A stretch of 64,000 nucleotides of DNA from NCBI GenBank assembly GCA_036250225.1, contig JAPZLL010000050.1, positions 62,001-126,000 of the forward strand. Reading direction: 5' to 3'. The DNA is from Cercophora sp. LCS_1 (taxonomy: Eukaryota; Ascomycota; Sordariomycetes; Sordariales; Lasiosphaeriaceae). The notes beneath the pieces are model-generated. The model saw nothing but the letters and a program-made list of their open reading frames with translations, made no database searches and was not told where the DNA came from. Shown here piece after piece: positions 1 to 11,604 of this stretch. Numbering within the stretch: position 1 is the stretch's first letter; each line of letters starts with the position of its first letter. A program made the translations under genes and the position numbers.

Positions 1-1696
1 CGTTTGGACCTGACTGGAAACCGTACAACGACCGCCTTCGGCTCCGACTATGGACCACATCTGGCAAGTTTGAAGAGCAAGTCACACAACTGCAGCAAGC
101 GGCACAGGAACTGAGGGCCAAACTTTGCTTGGAAGCCGATGGCAGCGTGAGTCCTCACATGAGTTGGCAGGCGGAGATTGAATCCGTGACAGCTGACACG
201 GCCGACAGACAAAACTCGCCGACCGTCAATCCATCAGCCAGGAGCTTAAGCGTGGGACATCTTTCACGCTGAAGAGAAAAGACTACGACGAGATTTTGAC
301 CCGGATCAAAACCGCCAACACAGTTCTTCACGAACTCGCGGGACATAATTGCAATCTGGAACCGAAGCGAAGACATCGGTCCCAGGCTCGGCTCATCCAC
401 TTAATCCGCGCGCTGGCAAGGAGCATCTTCAACGCCCTCCTATGTAGCTCGCCCCCTTGCTCTTGCAGCAAACCACACCAGATCTGCCTTGAGCTTGAGC
501 CCAGGGATGTCGTCATCGTCCCAACGGATGTCGAAGACGACATTGCAAAGACCTTCAACTTCCACATGGTCATGGGCTCTCACCAACAGTCTTTGTCACA
601 AAGTCCGCTCGGAGAACAACATGTGAGGCGCTGGGAGAGCATCCATCTCAAGCTCGCAGGCGCCCACGAGGGGAAATCTCCATCTGCTTCCACAGTTTCG
701 CTGCCATCGCTCCCACTGACAGCGTCCTCTTTTCGGAGGTCACCCCGCGGCATTACCTGGGCCAAGTCCTTGGGCTCAAAGTTGACCAGGACATCAAGCT
801 CACAGAGCACGTCGAGCTCCCAAACACTCACATCAGTTTCATCAACACAATCCAATGTCTCCTCGATTCAAACATGCACCTCAGTCTCATCCACACAGAC
901 ACTAGTCGAAATGACCCAGGCTCTCTCTCTGGCGCCTGGACCCCCAGGGTCATGCATCCAAACCACCGTCTCGAGTCTCTGTCAGACCATATTCACAAAC
1001 ACCAAGTCGACGGTCGTCGACCTGTATGGCTACATTGCTGACACGGAGCGCAAGTTCGAGCTACGTCCGCCACCACAGAACCCACCTGACTCCCGAAACA
1101 TTATCACTCTCCGCGCCCTCCTCGGCGAGAAAAACGCCACCCTTCCACCATTTGACTACCCTCAGAAACTCAAGGTCGCCGTGGCCCTCTCGGTCAGCAT
1201 CCTCCACCTCTTTGGCACGCCATGGATCTCGAGCGTCGTCACACTAGATGATGTGCTCTTCTTCCACGACAGCGCCCAGCCACCTGATCCAAATAGCAAC
1301 TGCACATATCAACCTTTTGTCATCCAAGAACTTCGCGCTCAAGCCGCATCGCAGTGTAATCCCCGTACTAAGCACTGCATACCACGACCAGTAAATCTTG
1401 CCGTCCTCTCTCTCGGCGCCCTTCTCATCCAGGTGATCGTCGGGCGCGTGGTCGGTACCTTGGATATGACGGAGAACATGGACATGGGCGACATCGCATC
1501 GAAACACAAAGCGGGCACACAGCTTAGTAGTGAAGTTCTGGAGAATGGTGGAGACAAATACGACGCCGTCGTCAAGTGGTGTCTCGGCAAAGCCCTAGGG
1601 GTCGCAGGACTCGACAACGAGGCGTTCTGTCAGGAGTTTTACGGCGCTGTGGTGGCAAAGCTCAAGGAGGACGCGGAAATCACAGGAGGCGGGTGA
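1..1696 (+). CDS. DUF7580-family protein, 5' end outside the window
   Basis: The coding exons are 1-146 (open at the window edge) and 209-1696. The intron 147-208 starts GTGAGT, has a CTGAC branch site near 193 and ends in CAG. It is in phase 0, and it removes both the stop of the upstream frame and the stop at 194 of the downstream frame, which is why the two halves are in different frames. Exon 1 carries the motif WKPYNDRLRLRL followed by a coiled segment, and exon 2 opens with LKRKDYDEILTRIK; this pairing is typical of DUF7580 proteins. A Ser/Thr-rich spacer (about residues 160-210 of exon 2) leads to the conserved C-terminal part with HLFGTPWI and a final helix containing WCLGKALG. DUF7580 proteins often accompany HeLo or STAND genes, and a decayed HeLo gene lies just downstream on the other strand. 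The biochemical role is unknown. I am confident of the family and sure that the N-terminus is missing here. Confidence 0.75.
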
Positions 1697-1940
1697 AGTA
1701 TACAGAACCAGGACTTTGCATCTACTATCACCTTCAAACACCAGCGTCTGTTCCTCCTGCTGACATTTCTTTGCATATGGCATCACCCTCAGTCCCAAAT
1801 TCTCTTCCCTCCGTACACGTCGCCAACCTGCATCCGGGATTGCCCGGTTACTATCACCCTCTTCGCCTTGTCCGACGTCCGATCCTTGACTGCCATCTGC
1901 TGAATGACAACATCACCGACGTGGAACTTCGAATCCACTT

Positions 1941-2600
1941 CTACTTTGATGTCTTCAGCCTCGTTGCAGCCCTCCTGCTCTCTGTTGGCCTTTTGATGCG
2001 CATAAAGGGCTTCTCAGTTGCTGCATTCACTTTCCTAGAACCAGGGGGGCTCGTTTCCTCCGGCATCACTCCAGGACGCGCCAGCACTTGGTCTCGACCA
2101 GCACCCTCAGCCACCCGGGATATCCTCTCCAGATCATCAAGGATCCTCTTCAGGTCCTCCATCATGCCCTCGAACCGCTTTTTGTCGTATAACGCTCAAA
2201 CAGTTTTCTTGAAGAGCCCTGTGCGCCGCTGCCTCAGTTGTCCCGGTCGTCGACACTCGATATCGTGCGCGACTTCATCCGAGTGTTGAGACAACTCCAA
2301 AGCCTCGGGGCCCTCGAGGTGGTATCGCTCGGAATTGTTCTGAATGTCTTCAAAGAGGCGCCTGATATCCTTTAGAAGCGATCGGACGAGTCAAACTTCT
2401 CGGTCGGCTCGAAGCGGGTGGATTGACTGAAATCGGGGGTCTTCGTCGATGCGGACAGCGGCACCCCACCGTTCCAGTCGGAGCTTCGCAACGTCCAGTC
2501 GCAGCTTGTATCGCCTGGGAGTGGGGATTGGACCTAGCATCCGCCATTTCCTGGTTGGTTGGCTGGGGATGGAAGTGTACGCAGTGTAACAGCCAATGCT
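1941..2600 (-). pseudogene. Decayed HeLo-domain (prion-inhibition/propagation type) gene
   Basis: One minus-strand frame reads KLRLDVAKLRLERWG (about 2510-2465), then LLKDIRRLFEDIQ, then ALYDKKRFEGMMEDLKRI, and ends at a stop at 1941. This order matches the HeLo domain of fungal cell-death proteins such as HET-S and its relatives. The frame is broken by TGA codons at 2391-2393 and 2196-2198. The second falls where HeLo proteins carry the Trp of a WALYDKK motif, so a TGG to TGA change explains it. No start codon or credible N-terminal exon is visible upstream. It converges with the DUF7580 gene. HeLo domains form membrane-active bundles in cell death; this copy cannot make a full product. The reading is by eye. 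Confidence 0.55.
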
Positions 2601-3511
2601 CGAGGCCTGGTTCGCTCGTGGCTCCCGCCACTGAATCTGCCTGGAGCATCAGCACTTGGCGTGCTCTGTCAGACTTGATGCAGTCCCTTGGTCGGCTGCA
2701 TTGGGCAGCCATGGCCGAAGAGCCGCAGGTTTCGAGTGACAGCTGAAGCCCACACGAACTCGAGCACCGGTTCCTCCACCTTCCGACCTAGCCCAGTATG
2801 GCGGTCCATCGACGACGGCTCGACGCGACAACCGGGAACGACAACATAGTCCGACCGAACAAGGCACCCCATACATTCACCTTGAAGGCCAGTCACGCTT
2901 TCAGCTGGACGATAACATAACCAACATTTACGCCGCTAGCGCAGACTGTTTGGTCGACCTTCGTTCTGCTGTATCGACACAAGTGCGGCAATTAGAGCTC
3001 TGTTTTTTGCACACCCCATCCCGTTTTGCTTTTTGCACGCCGGGCCCATCTAGAATCCTGGCCCGCATTGCTACCTCTGAAGCCCTCTGCCCAATGCGAG
3101 AAAGCCTTGAATTTTAGGTGAGTTGGTGCGTTTGAAACTTTGAATACACGCTCAACTTAAAGAAACATCAATAATTTCAACTCCGCGCCGGCAACGTAGG
3201 AGCAGTGGTGTTCCAAAATCCAAACACTCGTGAAGGCATATGTATGAGAGCGGTGTGCTAAGCCCGAAAATAGGGTGTGTCAATCCCAAGCCGCTCAGAA
3301 ATTATCTTGTTTTAGGTAGTTTTCTCCACCATGAAGCCCTAAATCTGTTTTGTCCCAGATGTCAAAATCTCCAGAGTCCTACGTAGCCTAACCGAATCCG
3401 TCCCTGTTGGACCCCACCACCAGTTCGAGGCCGCCAGCCCCCACCCACCTCCCTCATCCTACTTCCAACAACTTCCTTCCGTCACACAATTGCCAATCCA
3501 CAAAAGGCATC
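2601..3511. other. Intergenic stretch upstream of the HET gene
   Basis: No convincing gene is visible. A plus-strand frame stays open from about 2739 to 3117 and includes GTPYIHLEGQSRFQ, but it has no good start and no family I recognise, so it may be a relic exon. The last 300 bases are AT-richer and presumably hold the promoter of the HET gene. Confidence 0.4.
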
Positions 3512-5224
3512 ATGTCTCCTAGCCTTTACAGACCGTTTACACAACCTGGCGAGATTCGTCTCCTCACTATCCTCCCAGGTCCGGCTAACTCACCGCTTAT
3601 TTGCCATCTCACAACACAAGCCCTTTCCTCGACGCCCGACTATGAACTTGTCTCCTACATCCGACACTCGACCAACAAGACTCTAGAAATTGTCATTGAT
3701 AACCTCCCATTTCCTGCGCAAGAAAATGCCGTCGCAGCGCTTCACCGCCTTCGCCTCCGGTCTGTGCCAAGACACGTCTGGGTTGACGCGATTTGCATCA
3801 ACCGGGACGACCACGAAGAGAGGGAACGGCATATTTTGTTGATGGGTCGTATCTTGGCGCAGGCAAGACATGTTTGCGTCTGTCTTGGTGAGTCAGCAGA
3901 GCCCAAAGGGAAGGACAAAGGTTGGGCTGGGGCACGTGAGGTCGTCGACAGTGCGTGGTGGGAGCAGGTCTGGAGTTTGCCAGAGGTCATCCTTGGGAAG
4001 AAGATTGTTCTGATCACGCCAGAGGATGAGATTACGTGGGATACCGTGGAGAGGGCGGTGAAGGAAAGACACAACGACGTGCCCAACACGCATTCGACCT
4101 TCCACGGGTTCAACCGCCTTCGTGAAAAATGGGCAAGCGGCCACTGGGATGTCAGCATCTATCAGCTCCTCGAGTTGTCACGTCATCTTGATTGCGAGGA
4201 CCCAAGGGATAGGATATACGCCCTTTTCGGTCTAGAACCAAGCCTCACCCAGTTCGAAATCGCCCCGAAATACGACGTCCCAGCGGCGGATATACACCTC
4301 GACTTCACCCGGAAGATGATCCAACGCACCGGGCGGCTCGACATCCTAAACTGCGTCCGACCTCGATGCGGCACAACCCCAACAGAAAGCGAACCCTCCC
4401 CAAGCTGGGTGCCGACCTGGTCTTCGACACTAAACGAACCTGTCCCCTTCCTCAACTGGTCCGAAACGAGCCCAAACTACGCCGCGGGAAACCTCATGAA
4501 AGCCCAGCTCCGCAAAACTAACGGCCCAAAAACCCTCATCCTCTCCGGCGTCCGCTTCGACCAGATCGCAGAACTCGGCAACCCCTGGCATCCAACCTCT
4601 GCCGCCCCGCCCACCTCCCGACACGGCATCACCCCTCTCGATCAATGGGAGCAAATCGCCCTAACCACACACCTCTCATGCCCCTACAACGGACCCTCCG
4701 GACGAAAAGACGCCCTATGGCGTACATACATCGCCGACTCGCCCGCGGACAACGACGTGCCCAAACACCACGAAACCTTCATCGAATGCTGGTATGATCG
4801 CGTAGGATGGTCCTCACAATCCTCCGGCGACATGGAAAAGGCATGGGCCAAACACATGACCGACCTCCTTCACAAATCCCAACAAACTAAGAACCCGCTT
4901 CGCAAGATCAAGAACACGCTCGATTTCAGCCGGCACGGAAGGGAGGAATACGAAGCGTATTGTCGACGGATTTACAACGCGTGTGCGCATCGCCGACTTT
5001 TAGTGTCAAAGAGGGGATACATCGGCCTGGCGCCGTGGAGTACGGAAGTAGGAGACGTGATAGTCGTGCTTCATGGCGGGAGGACGCCGTTTCTTTTACG
5101 ACCTGGGTCAGAGCCGGGTGTGTATGAGTTTGTGGGGGAGTGTTTTGTGTACGGGATTATGGGCGGGGAGGGGTTGACGTGGGAGCATGCGATTGCCGCG
5201 GCGAGGGATTTTCGGATTGTGTAA
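3512..5224 (+). CDS. HET-domain (heterokaryon incompatibility) protein, 570 aa
   Basis: This is a single-exon gene. The ATG at 3512 is the first in frame and sits in a good context (GGCATCATG); the open frame before it has no ATG. The HET domain occupies roughly residues 40-160. Visible motifs are ELVSYI (a weak version of the usual ALSYVWG block), VWVDAICINRDD (strong match to the second block) and ARHVCVCLGE. A third-block-like DPRDRIYALFGL follows near residue 240. The C-terminus has the common HET-gene ending with GDVIVVLHGGRTPFLLRP followed by a YGIMGGEG motif. HET proteins trigger cell death when unlike individuals fuse. There are no frame breaks, so it is probably functional. The degenerate first block is notable, since the Tyr-Val-Trp-Gly core is normally well kept. 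No partner gene is obvious. Confidence 0.9.
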   Translation: MSPSLYRPFTQPGEIRLLTILPGPANSPLICHLTTQALSSTPDYELVSYIRHSTNKTLEIVIDNLPFPAQENAVAALHRLRLRSVPRHVWVDAICINRDDHEERERHILLMGRILAQARHVCVCLGESAEPKGKDKGWAGAREVVDSAWWEQVWSLPEVILGKKIVLITPEDEITWDTVERAVKERHNDVPNTHSTFHGFNRLREKWASGHWDVSIYQLLELSRHLDCEDPRDRIYALFGLEPSLTQFEIAPKYDVPAADIHLDFTRKMIQRTGRLDILNCVRPRCGTTPTESEPSPSWVPTWSSTLNEPVPFLNWSETSPNYAAGNLMKAQLRKTNGPKTLILSGVRFDQIAELGNPWHPTSAAPPTSRHGITPLDQWEQIALTTHLSCPYNGPSGRKDALWRTYIADSPADNDVPKHHETFIECWYDRVGWSSQSSGDMEKAWAKHMTDLLHKSQQTKNPLRKIKNTLDFSRHGREEYEAYCRRIYNACAHRRLLVSKRGYIGLAPWSTEVGDVIVVLHGGRTPFLLRPGSEPGVYEFVGECFVYGIMGGEGLTWEHAIAAARDFRIV

Positions 5225-5472
5225 TCGCTGGTTTGCAACCATGGGGAGTTTGGTCGGTATATTGTGGCGCAAAGAATGATGAGGGGATGTTGTTAGACTG
5301 CGGATCATGATCGCATCTCAAGGACCGTCGGCAGACAAAGGGTCTCAAAACGCACACCCAGCGTGAAAACATCATCCAAACCCCAACAATCTCATGACCC
5401 TCATATCTCATTCATCAAAGCTCATAATCTGGTCATACAACATTATCTCATTACAATTACCCCCTCCGGCAT

Positions 5473-7329
5473 CTAATCCCCCTCATCAATCAACTCCCTG
5501 AACCGTCCCACGCTCCCCTGGCTTTGCCTCTGCGGCTGCATATATATTCTCTTCTTCCCCTTGACCACCGCCGGGCCCTCGACAAAACTCTCCCCAATCG
5601 AAATCTCCTTCCCAAGCGGGCCCCCAAGGACCCCACCAAATCCACTCTCTTCCAACCTGGTCGCCGGCGCCTCCAGGACGTTCCACCTCTCCTCGTTTCG
5701 TCCCTTATCTTTCCTCCTTGCCCTTTTCAGACAACTGGCCACCACCCTGAAAAAGACAAAAGAACCCAGAAAAAAGGCAATCAACTCGCCCAGTGACGTC
5801 ATGGCCCTCTGCCGCATTTCGATCCTGTTGATCCGGATGGTCGCCTCCACGACAGCGGCGGTGTAGGCGATGGGGATGATGAGGAGGTAGGTCCATCGTA
5901 TTTGTGGCTTCCGCTTCTTGGCGGGTGCCCCGTCCCCGCCGCGGAGAGCAGCAGTCGGCTGCTCGGACTCCTTCAGGAGGGAGTCAAAGTAGCTGCTTCC
6001 TTTTGTGTCTCGGCCCGCTGCAGAGGATGGTTGCGGGTACTGGTCCATTTCGTAGAAATCGCTGGTGCGAGAGAAGCGGGTGAAGGTGGTCGTCGGGGAA
6101 GTGATCTCGGTTTCCTTCCCTTTCTCGACGTCGTACGGGATGGATTTGAAGGGTAATGGCGTGTCGAGTGTTGGATCAGGGTCGACGGGGTTCGAGAGAA
6201 ATGACTTTAGCCCAGCCAGGAGGAGGAAGAGCCCGGCGAGGAGGGACGGGGCGCCTATAACTGCGAGAGAGATGCATGAGAGAACACGGAGAGCGGTGAT
6301 GACACCACGCCTGTAAATGCTGACAGGAACGAAGATGAGAATTATGCGGATGTCGCAACCGGCTCGAAAGCCATGGCTGACGGCGCGGAAGAGGAGCCAG
6401 ATGGTGAAAGTGGAGAACCCGCTGTACAAGACAAGACCGAGGCCAGAGCTGATCGTCGTGGTGACGGGGTTCGTTGAGAGTGCCGTCAGGATCTGTAGTA
6501 ATGAGCCGTGAGACCGTTTCTTCCCACTGCCCATAGCAACTTTTGCGAGGAGTTGCACGGTTGCCTGTGCCTGATCGAACGGCATGTTTGCTCTCCGAAG
6601 CGCCTCAACATGACCATCCCGAAAGGCTTCAACCTGACTGTTGTCTACCATCATCTGAGCCGCGGCGACCTCGACACGACCGTCGGCGTAAAGATCCCGG
6701 ATGTAAGCCCCAGCACCAGCTGATGGAGGGCTGGGAGTGGTTGACGCAAAGGCGGCGACGTACTCCCGCAATGCTCTCCCCAGAGCATATCTTCCTCCTT
6801 CCTTACCCGCATACCGTTTGGTGCTTCGGTCCTCGTCGGCATTGAGCACCCTAAGGACTGTTATGTACCGAGCATGCCACTCAGCCTCCTGGTCGCCAAC
6901 CGCCCGTCCGCCCTCGCTCTCCAACTCGTGCTGCAACTGCTTAGGGTCACCTGCCTGAGCAGCGGTAGCAGCCCGGATGGCCTGGTAACACACTGTCCAT
7001 ACTAAAAAGACGAACGACCAGAGCACCAGACCGTAAACGATTGCCCAGTCTAGTATTACCAACCCGCCGCCGGTGGCATTGAGCGAAAGAATGATGAGGT
7101 TCGCCGCCGCGAGAGGCACAAACGAGAGAAACCACAGCTTCTGGTCCCGGCCGCCGAGGAACAAAAGCGAAAGCAGGGCGGCCACGTACTGCAGGTAGTA
7201 GCTCGTGCGAACGCCGACACCGTAGAGACTGGAATCGCCAACGATCTGGCAGGATGAGGCGGAGGGCTGATCACTGTTGACGAACGTCGTGCCAGAGGAA
7301 CCCGGGGGCGATGACAGCGAGTTCCCCAT
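5473..7329 (-). CDS. Multi-pass membrane protein with possible N-myristoylation, 618 aa
   Basis: This is an intact single-exon gene on the minus strand, convergent with the HET gene (248 bp between stops). The ATG at 7329 gives an N-terminus MGNSLSS, which fits an N-myristoylation signal. Hydrophobic segments suggest about eight membrane spans: three near residues 45-115, about three near 285-375, and two near 480-540. A long soluble stretch (about 115-275) rich in charged residues lies between, and a basic and glycine-rich tail ends the protein. I do not recognise a named domain. The arrangement resembles lineage-specific Sordariomycete membrane proteins of unknown role. Myristoylation together with many membrane spans would be unusual, so the motif may be fortuitous. 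Confidence 0.8.
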   Translation of the reverse strand: MGNSLSSPPGSSGTTFVNSDQPSASSCQIVGDSSLYGVGVRTSYYLQYVAALLSLLFLGGRDQKLWFLSFVPLAAANLIILSLNATGGGLVILDWAIVYGLVLWSFVFLVWTVCYQAIRAATAAQAGDPKQLQHELESEGGRAVGDQEAEWHARYITVLRVLNADEDRSTKRYAGKEGGRYALGRALREYVAAFASTTPSPPSAGAGAYIRDLYADGRVEVAAAQMMVDNSQVEAFRDGHVEALRRANMPFDQAQATVQLLAKVAMGSGKKRSHGSLLQILTALSTNPVTTTISSGLGLVLYSGFSTFTIWLLFRAVSHGFRAGCDIRIILIFVPVSIYRRGVITALRVLSCISLAVIGAPSLLAGLFLLLAGLKSFLSNPVDPDPTLDTPLPFKSIPYDVEKGKETEITSPTTTFTRFSRTSDFYEMDQYPQPSSAAGRDTKGSSYFDSLLKESEQPTAALRGGDGAPAKKRKPQIRWTYLLIIPIAYTAAVVEATIRINRIEMRQRAMTSLGELIAFFLGSFVFFRVVASCLKRARRKDKGRNEERWNVLEAPATRLEESGFGGVLGGPLGKEISIGESFVEGPAVVKGKKRIYMQPQRQSQGSVGRFRELIDEGD

Positions 7330-9860
7330 GTCGTCGTAAACACGTGAAAGCGAGCGGCTAGGAGATGGCGACCAACATGGCCAGCTTATTCAGGGAACTG
7401 GGAGGACAAAGAGTTCAAGACATGGTGGCACGAGAGAAAACAAGACATGCTGGGCATGCTGCGGTGGACGTCCAGCTCGATTGGTACCCTGCTGTAAGCA
7501 ACCCTGCAACGCCCGATCGGGCCGCCGAGGGCCCACGTCGACGAATGGGTATTCGCCTGGGGTCCGGCTGGCCGCTGCAGGACGCAACACGCTGTGACTG
7601 ATGCACCGACAGCCGGCGACAGACCAGCCACCGGCCACAGCCTCTTTTCTACTGAATGCACGCAGGGCCGTTGGGAATCGGATTGTCGTCGCGACGCAAG
7701 CCCGCAATGTCGGTGCGCAGTCAGCTCGAGTACCGCCGCCTCGTTGGACAGCAGGTTGACGTGTGTAGGCGGCGCGGAGCCGAAGCTCAGGCTCCCCGGG
7801 CCACTCTGGTTGGGCGTCGGAGTTTGTTGGGGGAGCACCAGCAGCTCCAGAGCCCCGCGACCGACAGCGGGGCGGGTGGACGCGGGTGGCCAAACGGCGT
7901 CGACAGCGGTCCAGCGTAGCATTCTCGTTGAGGTGGCGCCGGATTGTGCATCGCGGGCGCCCAATCGCAACACCGGTAAAAGGTTTCCCGACGGTCCGTT
8001 CTCGTCGCCGATTCTTGTTGCTGAATGCTGCTCAATATTCCAGAACGAGCGGCCCAAAGTCTGGATCAAGACCAAGCTGGTGCAGAAATGTGCTGCTTTG
8101 GTGAGGGGTGTTCCATTCTGGGCTGCAGGAACGGCAACGCCATGCCTGTCCGGGCCTGCCAGTCAGTGTTAGCCTGGTGACGTGTGCGGCCCTCTGTCGA
8201 TGTCCGAGACACAGATCCATCGCCCCGCCGCTGCCGGCCGGATTTCAGCGCAGCGATAAGAGCTTGGAGCGGTCCGCGAACAAGGCAGGCCGCTCAGGTG
8301 CGTCCGTGCCCAGCTGCGGTGATGTTGGCATGACGAAAAAAAAACCCTTGGGGCGGCAGGGGAGGCCAGACCGGCGCAGGATAAAGACCCAGGCGACGAC
8401 AGGATCCTTCGCCAGAATACGGGACCATAGCTGTGCAGCCTGGCAGCAGCCTTGGGCCGGGAACTCGAGCCAGAATCCCGTATCTCGAGACTTCCTGATG
8501 GCACCGATCGGTCACCGCCTAGCGGACACCCAAACCCCGGACGGTGACCGATAACAACGCCGAGCCCCGAATGACACTTGTGCCTTGAATGAGCTGGTGG
8601 CAGTCGGCAACTTACCGACGTTAGAAGCGGACCGCGGTAAATAGAGAGGAGAACAGCAAATACAAAAAGGCAAGGACGAGGATGTTCGCAAACGGCGCAT
8701 GACCGGTGGAATTCTCAATGCCCACCAGGAGAGCCTTGGTGAAGAAATCAGGCACTGTCCGCATCGCGCCGACAGCCTTGACAGAGAGAAGAGGGAGAGG
8801 TGAGGTGTGAGGTGACCCGTCGGCCGCAAGCCGCTGCCTGCCAGAGCTCCGCTGGGAGTCTCGAAGCGGAAAATATGACATTGACCCGGTTCAATTGAGA
8901 ACAATCGATGATCGGCAGCAACGATGCATCATCAGAACGTTCGTGGTCCGGTGCGCGAGAAAAGTTTCGTTTCAACCGGTTTCGTGTGGCCGCCATGCAT
9001 CTCGTCGGCGGTGATTCGCGCAGGAGCGCGGGCGGGCGGGCGGGCGACGCAGGCGCGGGGGGAACACGAAGAGGAAGAGCGGCACGGCACGACAGGCTAG
9101 GTAGCAGACCACCTCTGAAGCAAAAAGAAGGAAATGGGCGAAAAGACATCTTGAAACGTGGGCGCAAGAGAGGCTTTTCACACATTTATCGAGGCCGCCG
9201 ATTGTTGGCTGCCAGCTGCCGAACATCGATTGCGGGCGGGAAATCCAGGCACAATCTGGAGATTTCCCTCGTTCCTGGAAATCCTTGCAGGATGCAATCT
9301 GCTATTCCTAGAACAGACAAGCGCCCGCCAAGAAAAGCTAATTGTTCCTCTCCATCACCCAATAGGATGGTGCGAAGAAATCAGGGGCTCTGATCTCGTT
9401 TCAGAACCCCAGAGCTAACCCGTTTTTGACAGCAAGAAACGGCGCTCGACGCCCCTTTTCCACTTTCCCGCCGCTGCATTCCCTGTCCCTCAACCAGTCG
9501 CTCCTTCCTCATCCTCCCCACGAGACGACATCGAGCTGGCGCCAAAGCTCCTTGCTCGACGACCTCGATCACGCTCCTTGACCACGACCATCGCTCATTT
9601 TTGGTCCGAACATCACCATTTTGGTGCAGCTGCAACGCTTTCGTTCTTTTCTTTTCGGCCACGTCAATTGATCTTGACACGCCGCCATTTACAAACAACA
9701 TCTAACTGCGATTTTGCGAGCATCAAACGCAGCGACATTCCTTTACCCAATATACCCATGCAGCAGCATTAGAGGTTCCAGCACGAAAGCAGACCTTCAT
9801 TTTTTAACCAACAACCCGCGAAACCGATTGTCGCGGAGCAGTACAAGTAGACCACCCACC
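7330..9860. other. Long intergenic and 5' regulatory stretch before the Crh gene
   Basis: About 2.5 kb, GC-rich, with open frames on both strands that look like compositional shadows (Arg/Pro/Ser-rich, no domains). I see no tRNA, repeat array or transposon feature. The final 400 bases before 9861 are pyrimidine-rich with CTTTCGTTCTTTTC-like tracts, consistent with the promoter and 5' leader of the cell-wall gene. Confidence 0.5.
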
Positions 9861-11604
9861 ATGACCCCACGATCACTCTTCTCGGCCGCGGCGCTCTTGG
9901 CCTCGACAGCGCTCTTCCAAAATGCAGCAGCCCAAGTCACGACCGACTGCTTCCCGATGAATACGACTTGCCCGCCAAACCCCGCGTTGGGCATGGACAT
10001 TGGCTTCAACTTCAACCAGACGCCAAAGGCCGGCACCTGGGACACGGTCGTCGGCCCCATGACGTACAACAACGACGAGGGCGCCGTATTCACCATCAAG
10101 AAGCAGGGCGACTGCCCAACGCTGCGAACCAAGTTCTACTTTTTCTGGGGCCGCGCCGAGATCTGGATGAAGGCGTCGCACGGAACCGGCATCATCAGCT
10201 CGGTCATGTTGCTTAGCGACAACCTCGACGAAATCGATTGGGAGTTCAAGGGCAGCGATCCCGAACATGTCCACTCCAACTATTTTGGCAAGGGTGAGCC
10301 GGACTTCAGGAACGGAGGCGAGCACAAGGTCCCCGGCGGCGCAATCAACGACTACCACAACTACACCATCATGTGGACAAAGGATGTGCTGGAATGGCAC
10401 ATTGACGGCCAAAAGATTCGCTCCCTGCTGCCCAAGGACGCCAACAACACCAAGTTCTACCCGCAGACGCCCATGCGCCTCTCGCTTGGTATCTGGGCGG
10501 GCGGAGACCCCAGCCTGCCTCCTGGAACCCGCGAGTGGGCTGGCGGCGACACCGACTACAGTCAAGGCCCGTACTCCATGTTTGTCAAGAGCGCAGCAGT
10601 CCATGATTTCAGCACCGGCAAGGAGTATGTGTATGGAGACAAGACCGGATCCTGGGAGAGTATCCAAATCGTTGCGTAAGTTCAACTGGCATCTCAGGCG
10701 TGAACAGTGCTAACTCCTAGACAGAGGCAATTCGACTGCCAAAGAGGTCATCCTGGCACCCCCGCCTCCTCCTGAGCAAAGCATCTCGGACAAGTTCAAT
10801 GCCCTTCCCCCGACAGCCAAGACAGCCATCTACGCCAGCTCTGCTGGTGTTGGCGCCGCCATCCTCGCATTCGGCCTGTTTTATTGCATCCGCCAACGCC
10901 GCCGCGGCGCGCGCGAGAACAAGCTTGCCGAAGCCAAGGCCGAGCAGGAGCGGCTCGAGATGGAACGCTTCAAGAAGTCCGGTATCGACCCTGACAGCTT
11001 CGTCGATTCCGCCGCCGAGTACAACGCCAAGGAGATGCGCAAAGACGGTGTGTCTGACGCCACCAGTTACAGTATCCCCAACTCGCCCGCCCCTGGCGCC
11101 AATGAGAAGTGGGACAGCGCGGCGGCCATCGGGGTTGGCGCGGCGGCAGGTGCCACTGCCGCTGGCGCCATGCGAAGCCCTATGCCTCTTCTCAGGGACG
11201 GCGCTCAATCCCCGCGTGTGACCAGCCCGAACACTCCCGGAAGCGGCTTCACACCGTACACGGACCGCGCCGCCAACACACGCTCTCCTGGTCCCACTAT
11301 CCCCAACCTTGGCCCAGTATCGCCCGTTAGCGGTGCCGCCCCGAACCCGGCATTCCGCAGCTTCTCCACACCAAACCCTAATATGCGCAACGGGTCGCCC
11401 GGGCCAAACCAGCAATTTGGGATGCAGAGGACAACCAGCCCATCACCAGTTGCACCGATGCCGCAGAGAAGCTTCACTTCGTCAAGTGGCCATGGGCCAG
11501 CATTTGGCCAAGGTGGAGGCAATTACGGCCCCCAGCCCGGTCAGGGCTACGGCGCTCAACCCGGCCAGGGGTATTGGGGCAACGGCAATGGCGGCTACAG
11601 GTGA
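9861..11604 (+). CDS. Crh-type GH16 cell-wall transglycosylase with C-terminal membrane anchor, 564 aa
   Basis: Exons are 9861-10675 and 10725-11604. The 49-bp intron begins GTAAGT, has branch GCTAAC and ends ACAG. Residues 1-24 form a signal peptide ending AAAQ. The GH16 catalytic motif DEIDWE is at residues 123-128, with the two acidic residues in the expected spacing. Family members transfer chitin chains onto beta-glucan in the wall. After the catalytic domain a membrane segment at about 305-327 is followed by a basic stop-transfer (RQRRRGAR) and a long Pro/Gly/Ser/Asn-rich cytosolic tail. Many Crh proteins end in a GPI signal; this one looks like the transmembrane-tail form instead. The start was chosen because it gives a clean signal peptide; the open frame further upstream lacks one. 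Confidence 0.93.

Noticed and set aside
1576..2289. 237-codon plus-strand frame after the DUF7580 gene
   Set aside because: Its first part overlaps the DUF7580 end in another frame, and the rest is antisense to the HeLo relic.
3407..3511. N-terminal extension of the HET protein from a TTG codon
   Set aside because: There is no ATG in it; the ATG at 3512 has a good context and fits HET proteins.
7386..8172. Overlapping open frames on both strands of the 7.3-8.2 kb region
   Set aside because: They overlap one another, have shadow-like Arg/Pro/Ser composition, and show no motif or splice pattern.
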